Shown here: piece after piece, positions 1-6,813 of the stretch
Layout of the letters: every line of letters starts with the position of its first letter
How positions within the stretch are numbered: position 1 is the first letter of the stretch
Assembly (NCBI GenBank): GCA_019418625.1
Contig: DYBL01000110.1
Location: forward strand, 1-13,881
Length of the DNA: 13,881 bases
From: Clostridiales bacterium
GTDB lineage: Bacteria > Bacillota > Clostridia > Oscillospirales > Oscillospiraceae
Direction: 5' to 3'
Program-made: the position numbers and the translations under genes
Notes under the pieces: model-generated
Databases searched by the model: none
What the model saw: only the letters and a program-made list of their open reading frames with translations
Told to the model about the DNA's origin: nothing

Positions 1-68
1 CCGCCGCAGGCCGTCAGCGCCAGGGCCAGGGTCAATGCCGCCAGCAATGCCAGCAGTCTTTTCTTCAT
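1..68 (-). CDS. N-terminus of a secreted lipoprotein (partial)
   Basis: Only the first 22 codons and two bases of the next are inside the window; the gene continues beyond position 1. The visible peptide starts MKKRLLALLAALTLALAL and ends TACGG, a classic lipoprotein signal: a short Lys/Arg n-region, a Leu/Ala hydrophobic core and an LTAC lipobox, so the mature protein should start at Cys21 and be lipid-anchored outside the membrane. The ATG at 68 is preceded by AGGAGG at a good distance. The mature domain is outside the window, so its function (substrate-binding protein, protease inhibitor or other) cannot be called. A likely ECF sigma promoter lies just upstream, which suggests stress- or signal-dependent expression. 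Confidence 0.8.
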   Translation of the reverse strand, partial: MKKRLLALLAALTLALALTACG

Positions 69-85
69 GTTGTGTCCTCCTTCTC

Positions 86-100
86 GCCGCCTTTGGCGGC
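86..100 (-). other. Small hairpin in the lipoprotein gene leader
   Basis: GCCGCC-TTT-GGCGGC is a perfect 6-bp inverted repeat with a 3-base loop. It lies between the putative ECF promoter and the AGGAGG of the lipoprotein gene, so it would form near the 5' end of that mRNA. It could stabilise the transcript or affect ribosome access. It has no T-tract on the minus side, so it is not a terminator for that strand. Confidence 0.35.
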
Positions 101-112
101 TGTTTTGTTCTT

Positions 113-143
113 GAGACGGAGGCACCAATAAAAAAGTTCCCCC
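113..143 (-). promoter_or_regulatory. Putative ECF sigma factor promoter of the lipoprotein gene
   Basis: On the minus strand GGGGGAAC (136-143) is followed after exactly 17 bases by CGTCTC (113-118). GGAAC plus CGTC at 16-17 bp spacing is the general signature of promoters read by extracytoplasmic-function sigma factors; no good TTGACA/TATAAT pair is apparent here. The predicted start, about seven bases past the CGTCTC, leaves a leader of roughly 40 nt before the ATG at 68. The sigma factor itself is not in the window. Confidence 0.6.
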
Positions 144-189
144 GGATTTCTTCCTTTTTCCAATTTTTTCACCCAGGCTTTTTTACTGC

Positions 190-219
190 AAAAGAGTGCC
201 CGGCTCTCCTGAGCCGGGC
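190..219 (-). terminator. Rho-independent terminator of the GntR/ABC operon
   Basis: GCCCGGCTC (198-206) and GAGCCGGGC (211-219) form a perfect 9-bp GC-rich stem with a 4-base loop. On the minus strand it is followed by ACTCTTTTGC. It sits 15 bp beyond the stop of the last operon gene, as expected for the end of that transcript. Confidence 0.8.
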
Positions 220-234
220 GCCGCGGTTCAATAT

Positions 235-1635
235 TCACGTCACAAACCGGACATTCAGGGAATTTCCCTCTCCCTTTGCCCGCCACAGCCGCCACCCCCT
301 GCTGGAGATGAGATCCAGGCCCACGTCATAGCGCCCCAGATAGGCAAGGCCCTCCGGCGTGTAGGCCGCAAGACAAAAGCTGTAATTGTAGCTTTGGTAA
401 GCGGTCAGCACCAGCCGATTCCCGTCGTAGATCAGATCCGACTGCTCCAGATCGGCCTCCTGGAACAAGGGCTGCAGGTTTCCGGAAAAGGCCACGGCGG
501 CCTCCCCCTCCTCCGACACGGTGACCAACACAAACCGGTCGTCCTGCCGGTAGGGCATCACCAGTCCCTCATCTACGATGGCCCCCGACAGGTATGCGCC
601 TTCCGGAAAATCCGCCGGTCCGAAGGGCAGCGCCGTCTGAGAGACGATGTCACCGCTTTGGGCGTCCAGCACCCACAGCGTGGTCTCTTCCTCTGTCTGG
701 GCCACATAGTAGATCCATGTCCCATCCTCGCTGGTGCCCAGCCAGGAGCTCTTTGCTCCCGGCGACGGGCATACCGTGCGGATCCCCGCCCCATCCATGC
801 TGATTACCACCGCTTCTTTCACGTCCCCGTAGCTTTCTCCCGTGTAGGGCTCCTGGTGGATGGGCAGGAAGTAGAGCCCCTGCTCCACGGCGCTGTGAGA
901 AAAGTCCAGCGTCACCGCCGGATCAGAGGGCGCCAGGGTGAAATACAGGCCCTGCTCTGTCGCCACGGTAGCGGCTTCCAGGTCCCATTCCGTGCTCACG
1001 TAGAATGTGAATATATGACCGTCTGTATTCTTGCTCATCTGCACATCCACTGTCAGGTCCTCCGGCACAGGGATGTGGAATACCTGGCGCAGCGCATTCT
1101 GGGCCATCATTTCCGGACTTTCATTGCCGTCCAGGTATACATAGTTGCCCTGGAGAATAAAATTGATGTTTCCCACAAAGATGGGAAACTCCTCATAGTA
1201 GTCCCGCATGCGCACGGTTTCCCAGTAATCATCCGTCCCGGCGGGGCAGTTTGCCGACACCGCCTCCAGCAGCGTTGTCAGGCCGTAGCGGTCCGGCTCC
1301 TCGTCATCGTTGTACCAGTTGTTGCTAAAGATGCTCACATACATACCGCCGTCATCCTGCTCCCAGGACAGGGGGTGTTCATTCCAATAGCGGGTAAACT
1401 CCGTCTGTACTGCCGGCTCCTTCCCAGGCACACAGCGGATAGACCAGAACAGCCGGTCCAGAAGCGACGCCTCCAGCGTCACCTCCGTTCCCTCCACGGC
1501 GGAGACATCCCCGGCCACGGTGGTCACCTGGATGTCCACCTGGTCCTTTTGGTCGTTTACCGAAGCATGCGCCCAGGCAAGGCCGCCGCAGGCAGCCGCC
1601 AGCAGCACCAGCAAAACACCAAGCCGAACACGCAT
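235..1635 (-). CDS. Exported protein of unknown function, last gene of the GntR/ABC operon
   Basis: A 466-residue protein I do not recognise. The N-terminus (MRVRLGVLLVLLAAACGGLAWAHAS) is a signal peptide with a plausible signal peptidase I site after AHA (22-24); Cys16 follows AAA, which is a poor lipobox. The rest is acidic, rich in Asp, Glu, Tyr and Trp, without further membrane segments, so it is probably outside the membrane or on its surface. The C-terminal half holds stretches such as DGTWIYYVAQTEEETTLWVL followed by D-x-QSGDIV, which resemble the blades of beta-propellers. The ATG at 1635 has GGAGG at the right distance and starts 16 bp after the ATPase stop, so it is in the same operon. 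It may be a substrate-facing partner of the transporter, but that is inference from position only. Confidence 0.75.
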   Translation of the reverse strand: MRVRLGVLLVLLAAACGGLAWAHASVNDQKDQVDIQVTTVAGDVSAVEGTEVTLEASLLDRLFWSIRCVPGKEPAVQTEFTRYWNEHPLSWEQDDGGMYVSIFSNNWYNDDEEPDRYGLTTLLEAVSANCPAGTDDYWETVRMRDYYEEFPIFVGNINFILQGNYVYLDGNESPEMMAQNALRQVFHIPVPEDLTVDVQMSKNTDGHIFTFYVSTEWDLEAATVATEQGLYFTLAPSDPAVTLDFSHSAVEQGLYFLPIHQEPYTGESYGDVKEAVVISMDGAGIRTVCPSPGAKSSWLGTSEDGTWIYYVAQTEEETTLWVLDAQSGDIVSQTALPFGPADFPEGAYLSGAIVDEGLVMPYRQDDRFVLVTVSEEGEAAVAFSGNLQPLFQEADLEQSDLIYDGNRLVLTAYQSYNYSFCLAAYTPEGLAYLGRYDVGLDLISSRGWRLWRAKGEGNSLNVRFVT

Positions 1636-1651
1636 GAGGCTACCTCCTCTC

Positions 1652-2386
1652 TCACTCTTCTCCAGTCAGACTGTTCAGCGCCTGGCTGACCCGGTCCGCC
1701 CGGTAGTGATATGTCTCCTTCACGTAGGTCATCAGATCCTTGCCCTGCTCCTCCAGGGTCTCCATGGACGTGTCTCCCACGATCTTCCCCTGGCGGATGA
1801 GCACCGCCCGGCCAATGAAGTTTTGTACTTCCTCCAAAAGGTGCGTGGAGAGGATCACCGTCTCGTGGGGCTCCAGGATGCCCAGCAGCACCTTGTAAAA
1901 GTCCTCCCGGTTGAATACATCGTTTCCGGCAAAAGGCTCATCCATCAAAATGTAGTCCGCCCCCTGGCTCAGCGCCAGGATCACCTCAAACTGGTTTTTC
2001 TGGCCGGTGGAGAAATGCTGGATGCAGCGCCCGGAGGGCAGCTCAAAAAACTCCATGAGGGCCCGGAACCGCTCCCCACGGAACGTGGGAAAGTGGGTCT
2101 CATAAAATTGCCGGTGATCCGATGCCGTGAGCCCGGGGAAAAACGAGTGCTCGCAGGTGGCAAAGGACAGGCGGTGGATATTTTTCCCGGTGACAGGCTC
2201 TCCCTCCAGCGTCACCGTTCCCTTGTAGTTCAAAAGGCCCAGCAGACACTTGAGAAGCGTGGTCTTGCCTGCGCCGTTTTCTCCGAAGAGGCCCACGATC
2301 TCTCCCGGGCCGAAGGTCAGCGACACGCCGTTCAGCGCCTGCTTATTGAACCCGTAAGACTTGCTCAATCCAAGACATTCCATCAT
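1652..2386 (-). CDS. ABC transporter ATP-binding protein
   Basis: A 244-residue ABC ATPase, the likely motor for the two membrane proteins encoded just upstream. It shows Walker A GENGAGKT (35-42), a signature FSTGQ (125-129) in place of LSGGQ, Walker B YILMDEP with Asp149-Glu150, and the switch His182 in STHLLEE. The Q-loop position has CEH (78-80) with no Gln, an uncommon variant. I use the ATG at 2386 because it has GGAGG eight bases upstream and overlaps the TGA of the preceding gene by 4 bp. The frame stays open further upstream (an ATG exists at 2551), but that part runs antisense-free inside the previous gene in another frame and reads as non-coding. Family resemblance is to YtrB-like ATPases encoded with GntR/YtrA repressors. 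Substrate unknown. Confidence 0.93.
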   Translation of the reverse strand: MMECLGLSKSYGFNKQALNGVSLTFGPGEIVGLFGENGAGKTTLLKCLLGLLNYKGTVTLEGEPVTGKNIHRLSFATCEHSFFPGLTASDHRQFYETHFPTFRGERFRALMEFFELPSGRCIQHFSTGQKNQFEVILALSQGADYILMDEPFAGNDVFNREDFYKVLLGILEPHETVILSTHLLEEVQNFIGRAVLIRQGKIVGDTSMETLEEQGKDLMTYVKETYHYRADRVSQALNSLTGEE

Positions 2387-2886
2387 GGCACAGCCCTCCA
2401 AAATCCCGTCCACTGCTCCGGAGGGAGACACCCGGCCGGCGTGAAGCGGAGATACATCCAAAAATACAGCGTCCACAGCAAGACTGCCAGCACCAGTGCC
2501 GCCGCACAGCCCAAACCCGGCAGGGCCAGGCACCGCCGGAGATACTCCCACCGGTCCGGCAGCCGACGCATGAGATAATCCGTGCGGCTGCCCCCCTGGC
2601 GGTGGTAAAGCACATAGTAGGCGGCCAGCACCGCCATGGCGGCGAAGAACAGTCCGAAGCCCATAAAGCTCCAGGAGACCAATTCACGAAAAGGCAGCAT
2701 CGTAACCCCCGTCCGCAGCACCTTCCGGCCGCCCTCCAGCTTGTAGAGCTTATCCCAACCCTGCGCGCAGGAAATCGGGCACCGCAGGCTCACCAGCACG
2801 CAGCCCAAAAGGCCCACCGCCATGCGGTGGAGCACCGGATCTGCATCCAGACCGTAGGGGACCCATACCTTAACCCGCTCTTTCAC
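2383..2886 (-). CDS. Small membrane protein of the ABC operon (putative permease partner)
   Basis: A 167-residue protein with about three hydrophobic segments (roughly residues 19-38, 70-93 and 117-146). It carries GGSRTDYLMRRL at 98-109, closely matching GGSRVYYTMHRL in the next-upstream membrane protein, so the two are probably related and work together as the membrane part of the transporter. It begins with GTG at 2886, with GGAGG nine bases before it, overlaps the preceding gene by 17 bp and the ATPase gene by 4 bp, so translation is likely coupled. No permease family is recognised with certainty. At 167 residues it is short for a stand-alone permease. Confidence 0.82.
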   Translation of the reverse strand: MKERVKVWVPYGLDADPVLHRMAVGLLGCVLVSLRCPISCAQGWDKLYKLEGGRKVLRTGVTMLPFRELVSWSFMGFGLFFAAMAVLAAYYVLYHRQGGSRTDYLMRRLPDRWEYLRRCLALPGLGCAAALVLAVLLWTLYFWMYLRFTPAGCLPPEQWTGFWRAVP

Positions 2887-3583
2887 ACTGGCTCACCTCC
2901 ACGCTTGCAAAATACAAAGAACACACCACCACGATGCACGCCCCTACGCCCAGGCTTATGTCCACCACGAAGTCCCGGCAGCCCAGGCCGGTGAACACCG
3001 CCGCCGCGATGACCATAATCGGCGCGGCATAGCCGAAGCTGTTGCGGCGCCGCCAGAAGGACCAGACCGCGCAGCTCATGCCCATCCCCAATGCCAGCAG
3101 CATCTGCCGCACATACCCCGTCCACTGGCCCAGGGGCAGCATGGCGTGGAAAAAGTCGTCGTTCCAGGAGATCAAAAACACTGCCTGGGCCCCGGCGCCG
3201 GCGCGGGCGGCGCAATACGCCGTCACAGCCGTCAAGATCCCCGCCTGAACCGCCCACAGCACCACAAACGCCGCGGTATAGCAAAGGCCCAGCAGCACCG
3301 TCACCGTCCACTCCGAGATGCGCAGACGGTGCATGGTATAATAGACCCGGCTGCCGCCCAGGCCGCTCACATGGACGCAGCAAGCGGCTGCCAGCAAAAC
3401 GAGGGCCGCACGGTAGGCCCATACCACATAGCCCTCCGACCAGAACCGCTCCAGGATCCATCCACCGGATAGTTCCCAAAATACAAGCCCCGCCTCCGCC
3501 GCGCTCATCAGCAGCAAAACAGCAATCAAGGGCATGACCACGCCCCGGGCCCCCAGCATAAAAACGGAAGTATATCGTTTCAT
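2870..3583 (-). CDS. Multi-pass membrane protein, putative ABC transporter permease
   Basis: A 237-residue, strongly hydrophobic protein with about six predicted membrane spans (near residues 14-36, 53-72, 93-123, 158-176, 185-203 and 209-229). The loop after the second span holds GGSRVYYTMHRL (76-87), shared with the smaller membrane protein downstream. I choose the ATG at 3583 because GGAGGAG lies just before it and it overlaps the repressor TGA by 4 bp (ATGA); an in-frame extension to 3604 lacks this support. Position between a YtrA-type repressor and an ABC ATPase makes it the likely main permease. Substrate unknown. Confidence 0.85.
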   Translation of the reverse strand: MKRYTSVFMLGARGVVMPLIAVLLLMSAAEAGLVFWELSGGWILERFWSEGYVVWAYRAALVLLAAACCVHVSGLGGSRVYYTMHRLRISEWTVTVLLGLCYTAAFVVLWAVQAGILTAVTAYCAARAGAGAQAVFLISWNDDFFHAMLPLGQWTGYVRQMLLALGMGMSCAVWSFWRRRNSFGYAAPIMVIAAAVFTGLGCRDFVVDISLGVGACIVVVCSLYFASVEVSQCERAG

Positions 3584-3966
3584 ACGCGCTCCTCCTGATC
3601 CCACAGCCGCTCCACCAGCTCCACCGCCTGGGCGCGGGTAATGCCCATCTGCCTCAGGCCCCGCACCAGGGCGGATGCGTCATACTCCAGCAGTTCCTCC
3701 GTCAATCGGCGACGCACGGTCTCGTCCGCCGTCACCACGCTTTTGGCGCCGGTGTGGGAGGCGATGATGCCCTCCTCTTCCAGCAGGGCGCAGGCCTTTT
3801 GAATGGTATTGGGATTCACGCCCAGCAGCGCCGCCAGTGCCCGCCGGGAGGGCAGCTCGTCTCCGGGACGGATGGTTCCTGCCGCGATGCCCCGCTGCAC
3901 GTAGCGCACCAGCTGCAAATAGAGGGGACTCCCCTCCCGGGGCACAAACTCCGCAAAGGAAATCAC
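3580..3966 (-). CDS. GntR family transcriptional regulator, YtrA subfamily
   Basis: A 128-residue repressor-like protein. The N-terminal winged helix (about 7-75) has the GntR hallmarks SPLYLQLVRYVQRGI, PGDELPSRRALAALLGVNPN and TIQKACALLEEEGII. The remaining 50 or so residues are too short for a FadR- or HutC-type effector domain, which is typical of the YtrA subfamily. I start it at GTG 3966: AGGAGGTG lies six bases before it, whereas the TTG at 3984 would place that ribosome site inside the gene. It is the first gene of the operon and probably controls it through the palindrome on its own promoter. YtrA-type regulators commonly control neighbouring ABC transporters, often in response to cell-envelope-active compounds; the actual signal here is unknown. 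Confidence 0.92.
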   Translation of the reverse strand: MISFAEFVPREGSPLYLQLVRYVQRGIAAGTIRPGDELPSRRALAALLGVNPNTIQKACALLEEEGIIASHTGAKSVVTADETVRRRLTEELLEYDASALVRGLRQMGITRAQAVELVERLWDQEERV

Positions 3967-3982
3967 GGCGATCACCTCCTCC

Positions 3983-4037
3983 AACCGTATTATCTCCGTA
4001 GTACACTTTCTAACTGTATTATAGCTATCATACGGTT
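3983..4037. promoter_or_regulatory. Probable operator of the GntR/YtrA repressor
   Basis: An imperfect 26-bp palindrome at 4012-4037 has arms AACTGTATTAT and ATCATACGGTT around a central AGCT, with two mismatched pairs. It covers the -10 box and most of the spacer of the operon promoter. A third copy of the half-site, AACCGTATTAT at 3983-3993, lies 29 bp away just before the ribosome binding site. The arrangement fits autorepression by the GntR protein; the binding itself is inferred. Confidence 0.65.
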
Positions 4038-4046
4038 GTCTGTCAA
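4018..4046 (-). promoter_or_regulatory. Consensus sigma-A promoter of the GntR/ABC operon
   Basis: On the minus strand TTGACA (4041-4046) and TATAAT (4018-4023) are both perfect consensus boxes with a 17-bp spacer. The start point would fall near 4011, giving a leader of about 45 nt before the GTG at 3966. Such a strong promoter fits a repressed operon. Confidence 0.9.
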
Positions 4047-4088
4047 TAGCAGACCACTGTCCTTTTTCTGTGGATTCTAAAATCTTGC

Positions 4089-4117
4089 TTGGCTCCTCAT
4101 TTTGAATATGCTATACT
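4089..4117 (+). promoter_or_regulatory. Promoter of the stand-alone ATPase gene
   Basis: TTGGCT (4089-4094) and TATACT (4112-4117) are spaced by 17 bp on the plus strand. The predicted start near 4124 leaves a leader of about 42 nt to the ATG at 4166. It diverges from the GntR promoter, with the two -35 boxes about 42 bp apart. Confidence 0.7.
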
Positions 4118-4165
4118 GTAAAGGAACTTTCTTTCACGGTATTTTTTCAATGAGGAGTGGTGCAG

Positions 4166-5044
4166 ATGCTCTATCTGCGGCGATTTCAGCTGCCGGCGGA
4201 GGCGGCAGAGTGGAGTTTTCTGGCCAACGCGCCCGAGTCCAAACGTACCTGCTACGGCAGCCGCTATCCTTTCGGCTTCTTTCCCCCTAAGAAAATGCCC
4301 GCCCTGACCTTCGCACCCATCACCATTTTGTGCGGCGGAAACGGCAGCGGCAAGACCACGCTTTTGAATCTCATCGGTGAGTCGCTGTCCCTGCCCCGCA
4401 AGGCCGTCTATAACCGCAGTGCGTTCTTTGATGACTATCTCCATCTGTGCGCATCGGAGACCGGCGCCTCTTTCACCCCTACTGTTAGACAAAGGAGCCG
4501 GGTCATTACCAGTGACGATGTGTTCGACTATCTGCTGGACCTGCGGTGCATGAATGAGGGCATTGACACCCGGCGGCGGGAGCTGCTGGCAGAGTACGCG
4601 GAAAAGCGCCACGCCGAGCTGCGCTTCCGCTCTTTGGAGGATCTGGACGCCCTGCGGGACACCGTGGACGCCCAGCGCAAAAGCGGCTCCCAGTATGTAC
4701 GCAGCCGGATCACCAACGATATCCCCGAAAAATCCAACGGAGAAAGCGCTTTTTTATACTTTACCCGTGAGATCGGACAGGAGGCGCTGTATCTGCTGGA
4801 CGAGCCGGAAAACAGCCTCTCCGCCCAGCTTCAGCTGGAACTGAAGCAGTTTTTGGAGGACTCCGTACGCTTTTACGGCTGTCAGCTGATCATTGCCACC
4901 CACTCCCCGTTCCTGCTCTCTTTGAAGGACGCGGAAATCTACGATCTGGACCGTATTCCCGTCTCCCGGTGCCGCTGGACGGAAGTGGACAATGTCCGCA
5001 CGTTCTATGAGTTCTTCCAGGCCCACCAGCGGGAATTTTCATAA
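4166..5044 (+). CDS. AAA/ABC-like ATPase, COG3910-type
   Basis: A 292-residue soluble ATPase without membrane segments. It has Walker A GGNGSGKT (57-64), a signature-like SNGESAF (190-196), Walker B ALYLLDEPENSLS with Asp212-Glu213, and ATHSPFLL (244-251) with the switch His246. This motif set is that of the RecF/SMC-like 'predicted ATPase' group (COG3910, AAA_21-like), which carries an ABC fold but is not tied to a permease. The helical stretch between about 130 and 180 is rich in Glu, Arg and Leu and may be a short coiled coil. The ATG at 4166 follows AGGAG by eight bases; GTG codons at 4157 and 4160 overlap that site and are less likely. It is a single-gene unit with its own promoter and terminator. 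Its biological role is unknown; there is no nuclease or toxin partner beside it. Confidence 0.9.
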   Translation: MLYLRRFQLPAEAAEWSFLANAPESKRTCYGSRYPFGFFPPKKMPALTFAPITILCGGNGSGKTTLLNLIGESLSLPRKAVYNRSAFFDDYLHLCASETGASFTPTVRQRSRVITSDDVFDYLLDLRCMNEGIDTRRRELLAEYAEKRHAELRFRSLEDLDALRDTVDAQRKSGSQYVRSRITNDIPEKSNGESAFLYFTREIGQEALYLLDEPENSLSAQLQLELKQFLEDSVRFYGCQLIIATHSPFLLSLKDAEIYDLDRIPVSRCRWTEVDNVRTFYEFFQAHQREFS

Positions 5045-5051
5045 AACAATC

Positions 5052-5091
5052 GGTGCCGCCGCCCAGCCGGGCAGCGGCACCTTGCTTTTTT
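5052..5091. terminator. Bidirectional terminator between ATPase and BlaR1-like genes
   Basis: GGTGCCGC (5052-5059) pairs with GCGGCACC (5074-5081), with an inner GCCC-AGCC-GGGC stem above one mismatch. The plus side is followed by TTGCTTTTTT and the minus side by GATTGTTTTAT. It lies between the two convergent genes, eight bases after the ATPase stop and two before the end of the protease gene, so it can serve both. Confidence 0.88.
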
Positions 5092-5092
5092 G

Positions 5093-6813
5093 TTATGCTC
5101 CATTTTCCAGGATGAACTGATACTCCGCCTGATAGCGGGTGCCATCCTCTCCTGCAAGCGTTGCCCGAACGATATACCGGGCCTGCTGGATCACCACCGG
5201 CAGTACCGTGTCCTGCGCATCCATGGTCAGCGTATAGGGTTCCCCTTCGGAAAGAGGCACCACCTCCAGGGTGAAGTCCTCTGCCGGGGGCCAGAAAAAG
5301 TCCAAGTCCATCCAGGTGACCGATCCATTGCTAAAGCCCGACAGGTACTCCTGATCCACATCCTCCTGCACCAGCACTTTTTCCTGGGTAAGATCGATGA
5401 GCTCCATCGGCGTGGCGGCATGGCTCAGCTCCAGCCGGTCTCCCTCCGGAGCAGACTCCATGTATCTCACTGTGAGCTCCGGCTCCCGCAGCAGCAGCGT
5501 ATCCAGGTAATCCCAGTCGATGTGCTGGGGCAGATACGCATATTCAAAATGCGTTTCATCCCGGGGCCATGTCTCCATCAGATCGTCCGTCAGATGGACC
5601 CAGTGCACCGCTCCCTCCTTCTGGTCGAACCGCAGTGCCCAGGGATTACCGGAGTAGCTGTACTTCCCCATCACATCAGAGGTGGGCAGGGCCGCCAGGT
5701 ACGCCCGGAAAGCCGTTTCATCCAGGCAGATCTGGGGCGCCCACCGACCATTGACCTTCCGCTCTATGTCCGTGATGGCATACGCCGTATCCTGCTCCGG
5801 CCAGACCTGATCGCCCACAGTGCCGCTGTCCACCGCCAGGGAGACAAAGCCGCAGGTCATGCACAAGATGAAAAACGCCAGCCCCACCGTCAGGGCCCCG
5901 GAGGTGCGGCGCAGGGGGTGCACGATGCCCCGGAGCCGGTAGCGCAGGGCTTTGGACGAGGCAGAAAGGCACGTGGTGAAGCCCCGCTCGTCCCCGGCGG
6001 TGTCCAGCAGCAGCAATGCATACCGGCGCCGCTCTGCCTCGTCCAGCTCCGCCGTCACAGTCTCATCGCAGCTGAGCTCCAGATCGTCGGCACTTTTCCG
6101 CATGGCCACCCACATCAGCGGGTTGAACCAGCAGATGGCCGTGCAGAATGCCAGGAAAAACTTCCCCCAGGCGTCCATGCGGCTCAGGTGGACGATCTCA
6201 TGGCGGAGGATCAGCATCAGCTCCTCCCGGGAGTAGGTCCGCTCCGGCAGCACCACCCGGGTGGTACGGGGCCACAGGCCGATGGAAAGCGGCGTGGTGG
6301 CCTGGGGGGAGATCACCAGCTTCCACTTGGGCTTTTTCACGTTGGCCCGCTCCAATTCCTCTCTCCACTGGGCCAAAAGCGCCTCAGCAACTCCGCAGAG
6401 GCATGCAGCACCAAACGGGGCCGGACGGGCTCCATGAAGCTGTAAAAGGCGATGTACAGATAGGTCGGCACCAGCCACAGCATAGCACAGGCCACGGCGC
6501 TGATGCGCCGCCGCAGCAGCGGCAGCACCGGCAGCAGCACGGCATAGTACAGGCAGATCTGAAGGAAAATCCCAAAGCACATGGATACAGCGGCGGAAAG
6601 CTGACGATTCCCCCCGGATATAGCATTCAGCCCGAAAAGGCACACCAGATACATCGGCAGCACATAGCCCCCAAGCAGCGGGCGGTAGCGCGGTCCATTT
6701 TTCTCTGAACCTGTGCTCCGTGTCCCCGCATCATAGACCACATAGGCCATGGCACCACTGAGGATTGCCACCCAAAAGCCCCGAACGATCGTCTCTCCGC
6801 TGATCTCGATCAT
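5093..6813 (-). pseudogene. BlaR1/MecR1-like M56 metalloprotease sensor, frameshifted
   Basis: The gene is read in two frames: the first from ATG 6813 to a stop at 6337, the second covering from before 6370 to TAA 5093. Joining them at AAAA (plus strand 6375-6378) by adding one base gives a normal 573-residue M56 protein. In that joined protein, four membrane spans (about 8-128) are followed by a cytoplasmic zinc protease with HEIVH (205-209) and the downstream ELSCDE (246-251) that supplies the third zinc ligand. A further span near 300-320 is followed by about 250 extracellular residues. That last part shows no penicillin-binding SxxK-type features, so it is not an obvious beta-lactam sensor. 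In this family a signal outside the cell activates the protease, which leads to cleavage of the BlaI-type repressor. It overlaps the repressor gene by 4 bp (ATGA), with GGAGGAG before the ATG. As written, the protein would stop at residue 158 before the protease motif. Confidence 0.88.

Noticed and set aside
196..1689. A 497-codon open frame on the plus strand
   Set aside because: It is the antisense shadow of the exported-protein and ATPase genes. Its translation is rich in His, Arg and Gln with no domain, it has no ribosome site, and the minus-strand reading has a signal peptide and a good ribosome site.
2387..2551. An N-terminal extension of the ABC ATPase from ATG 2551
   Set aside because: It lies inside the preceding membrane-protein gene in another frame, has no family similarity, and the ATG at 2386 has a well-placed GGAGG and the ATGA overlap.
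5090..6445. A 451-codon open frame on the plus strand over the BlaR1-like gene
   Set aside because: The minus strand carries the HEIVH and ELSCDE protease motifs and the family layout; the plus-strand product is a low-complexity His/Arg/Gln-rich shadow caused by high GC content.
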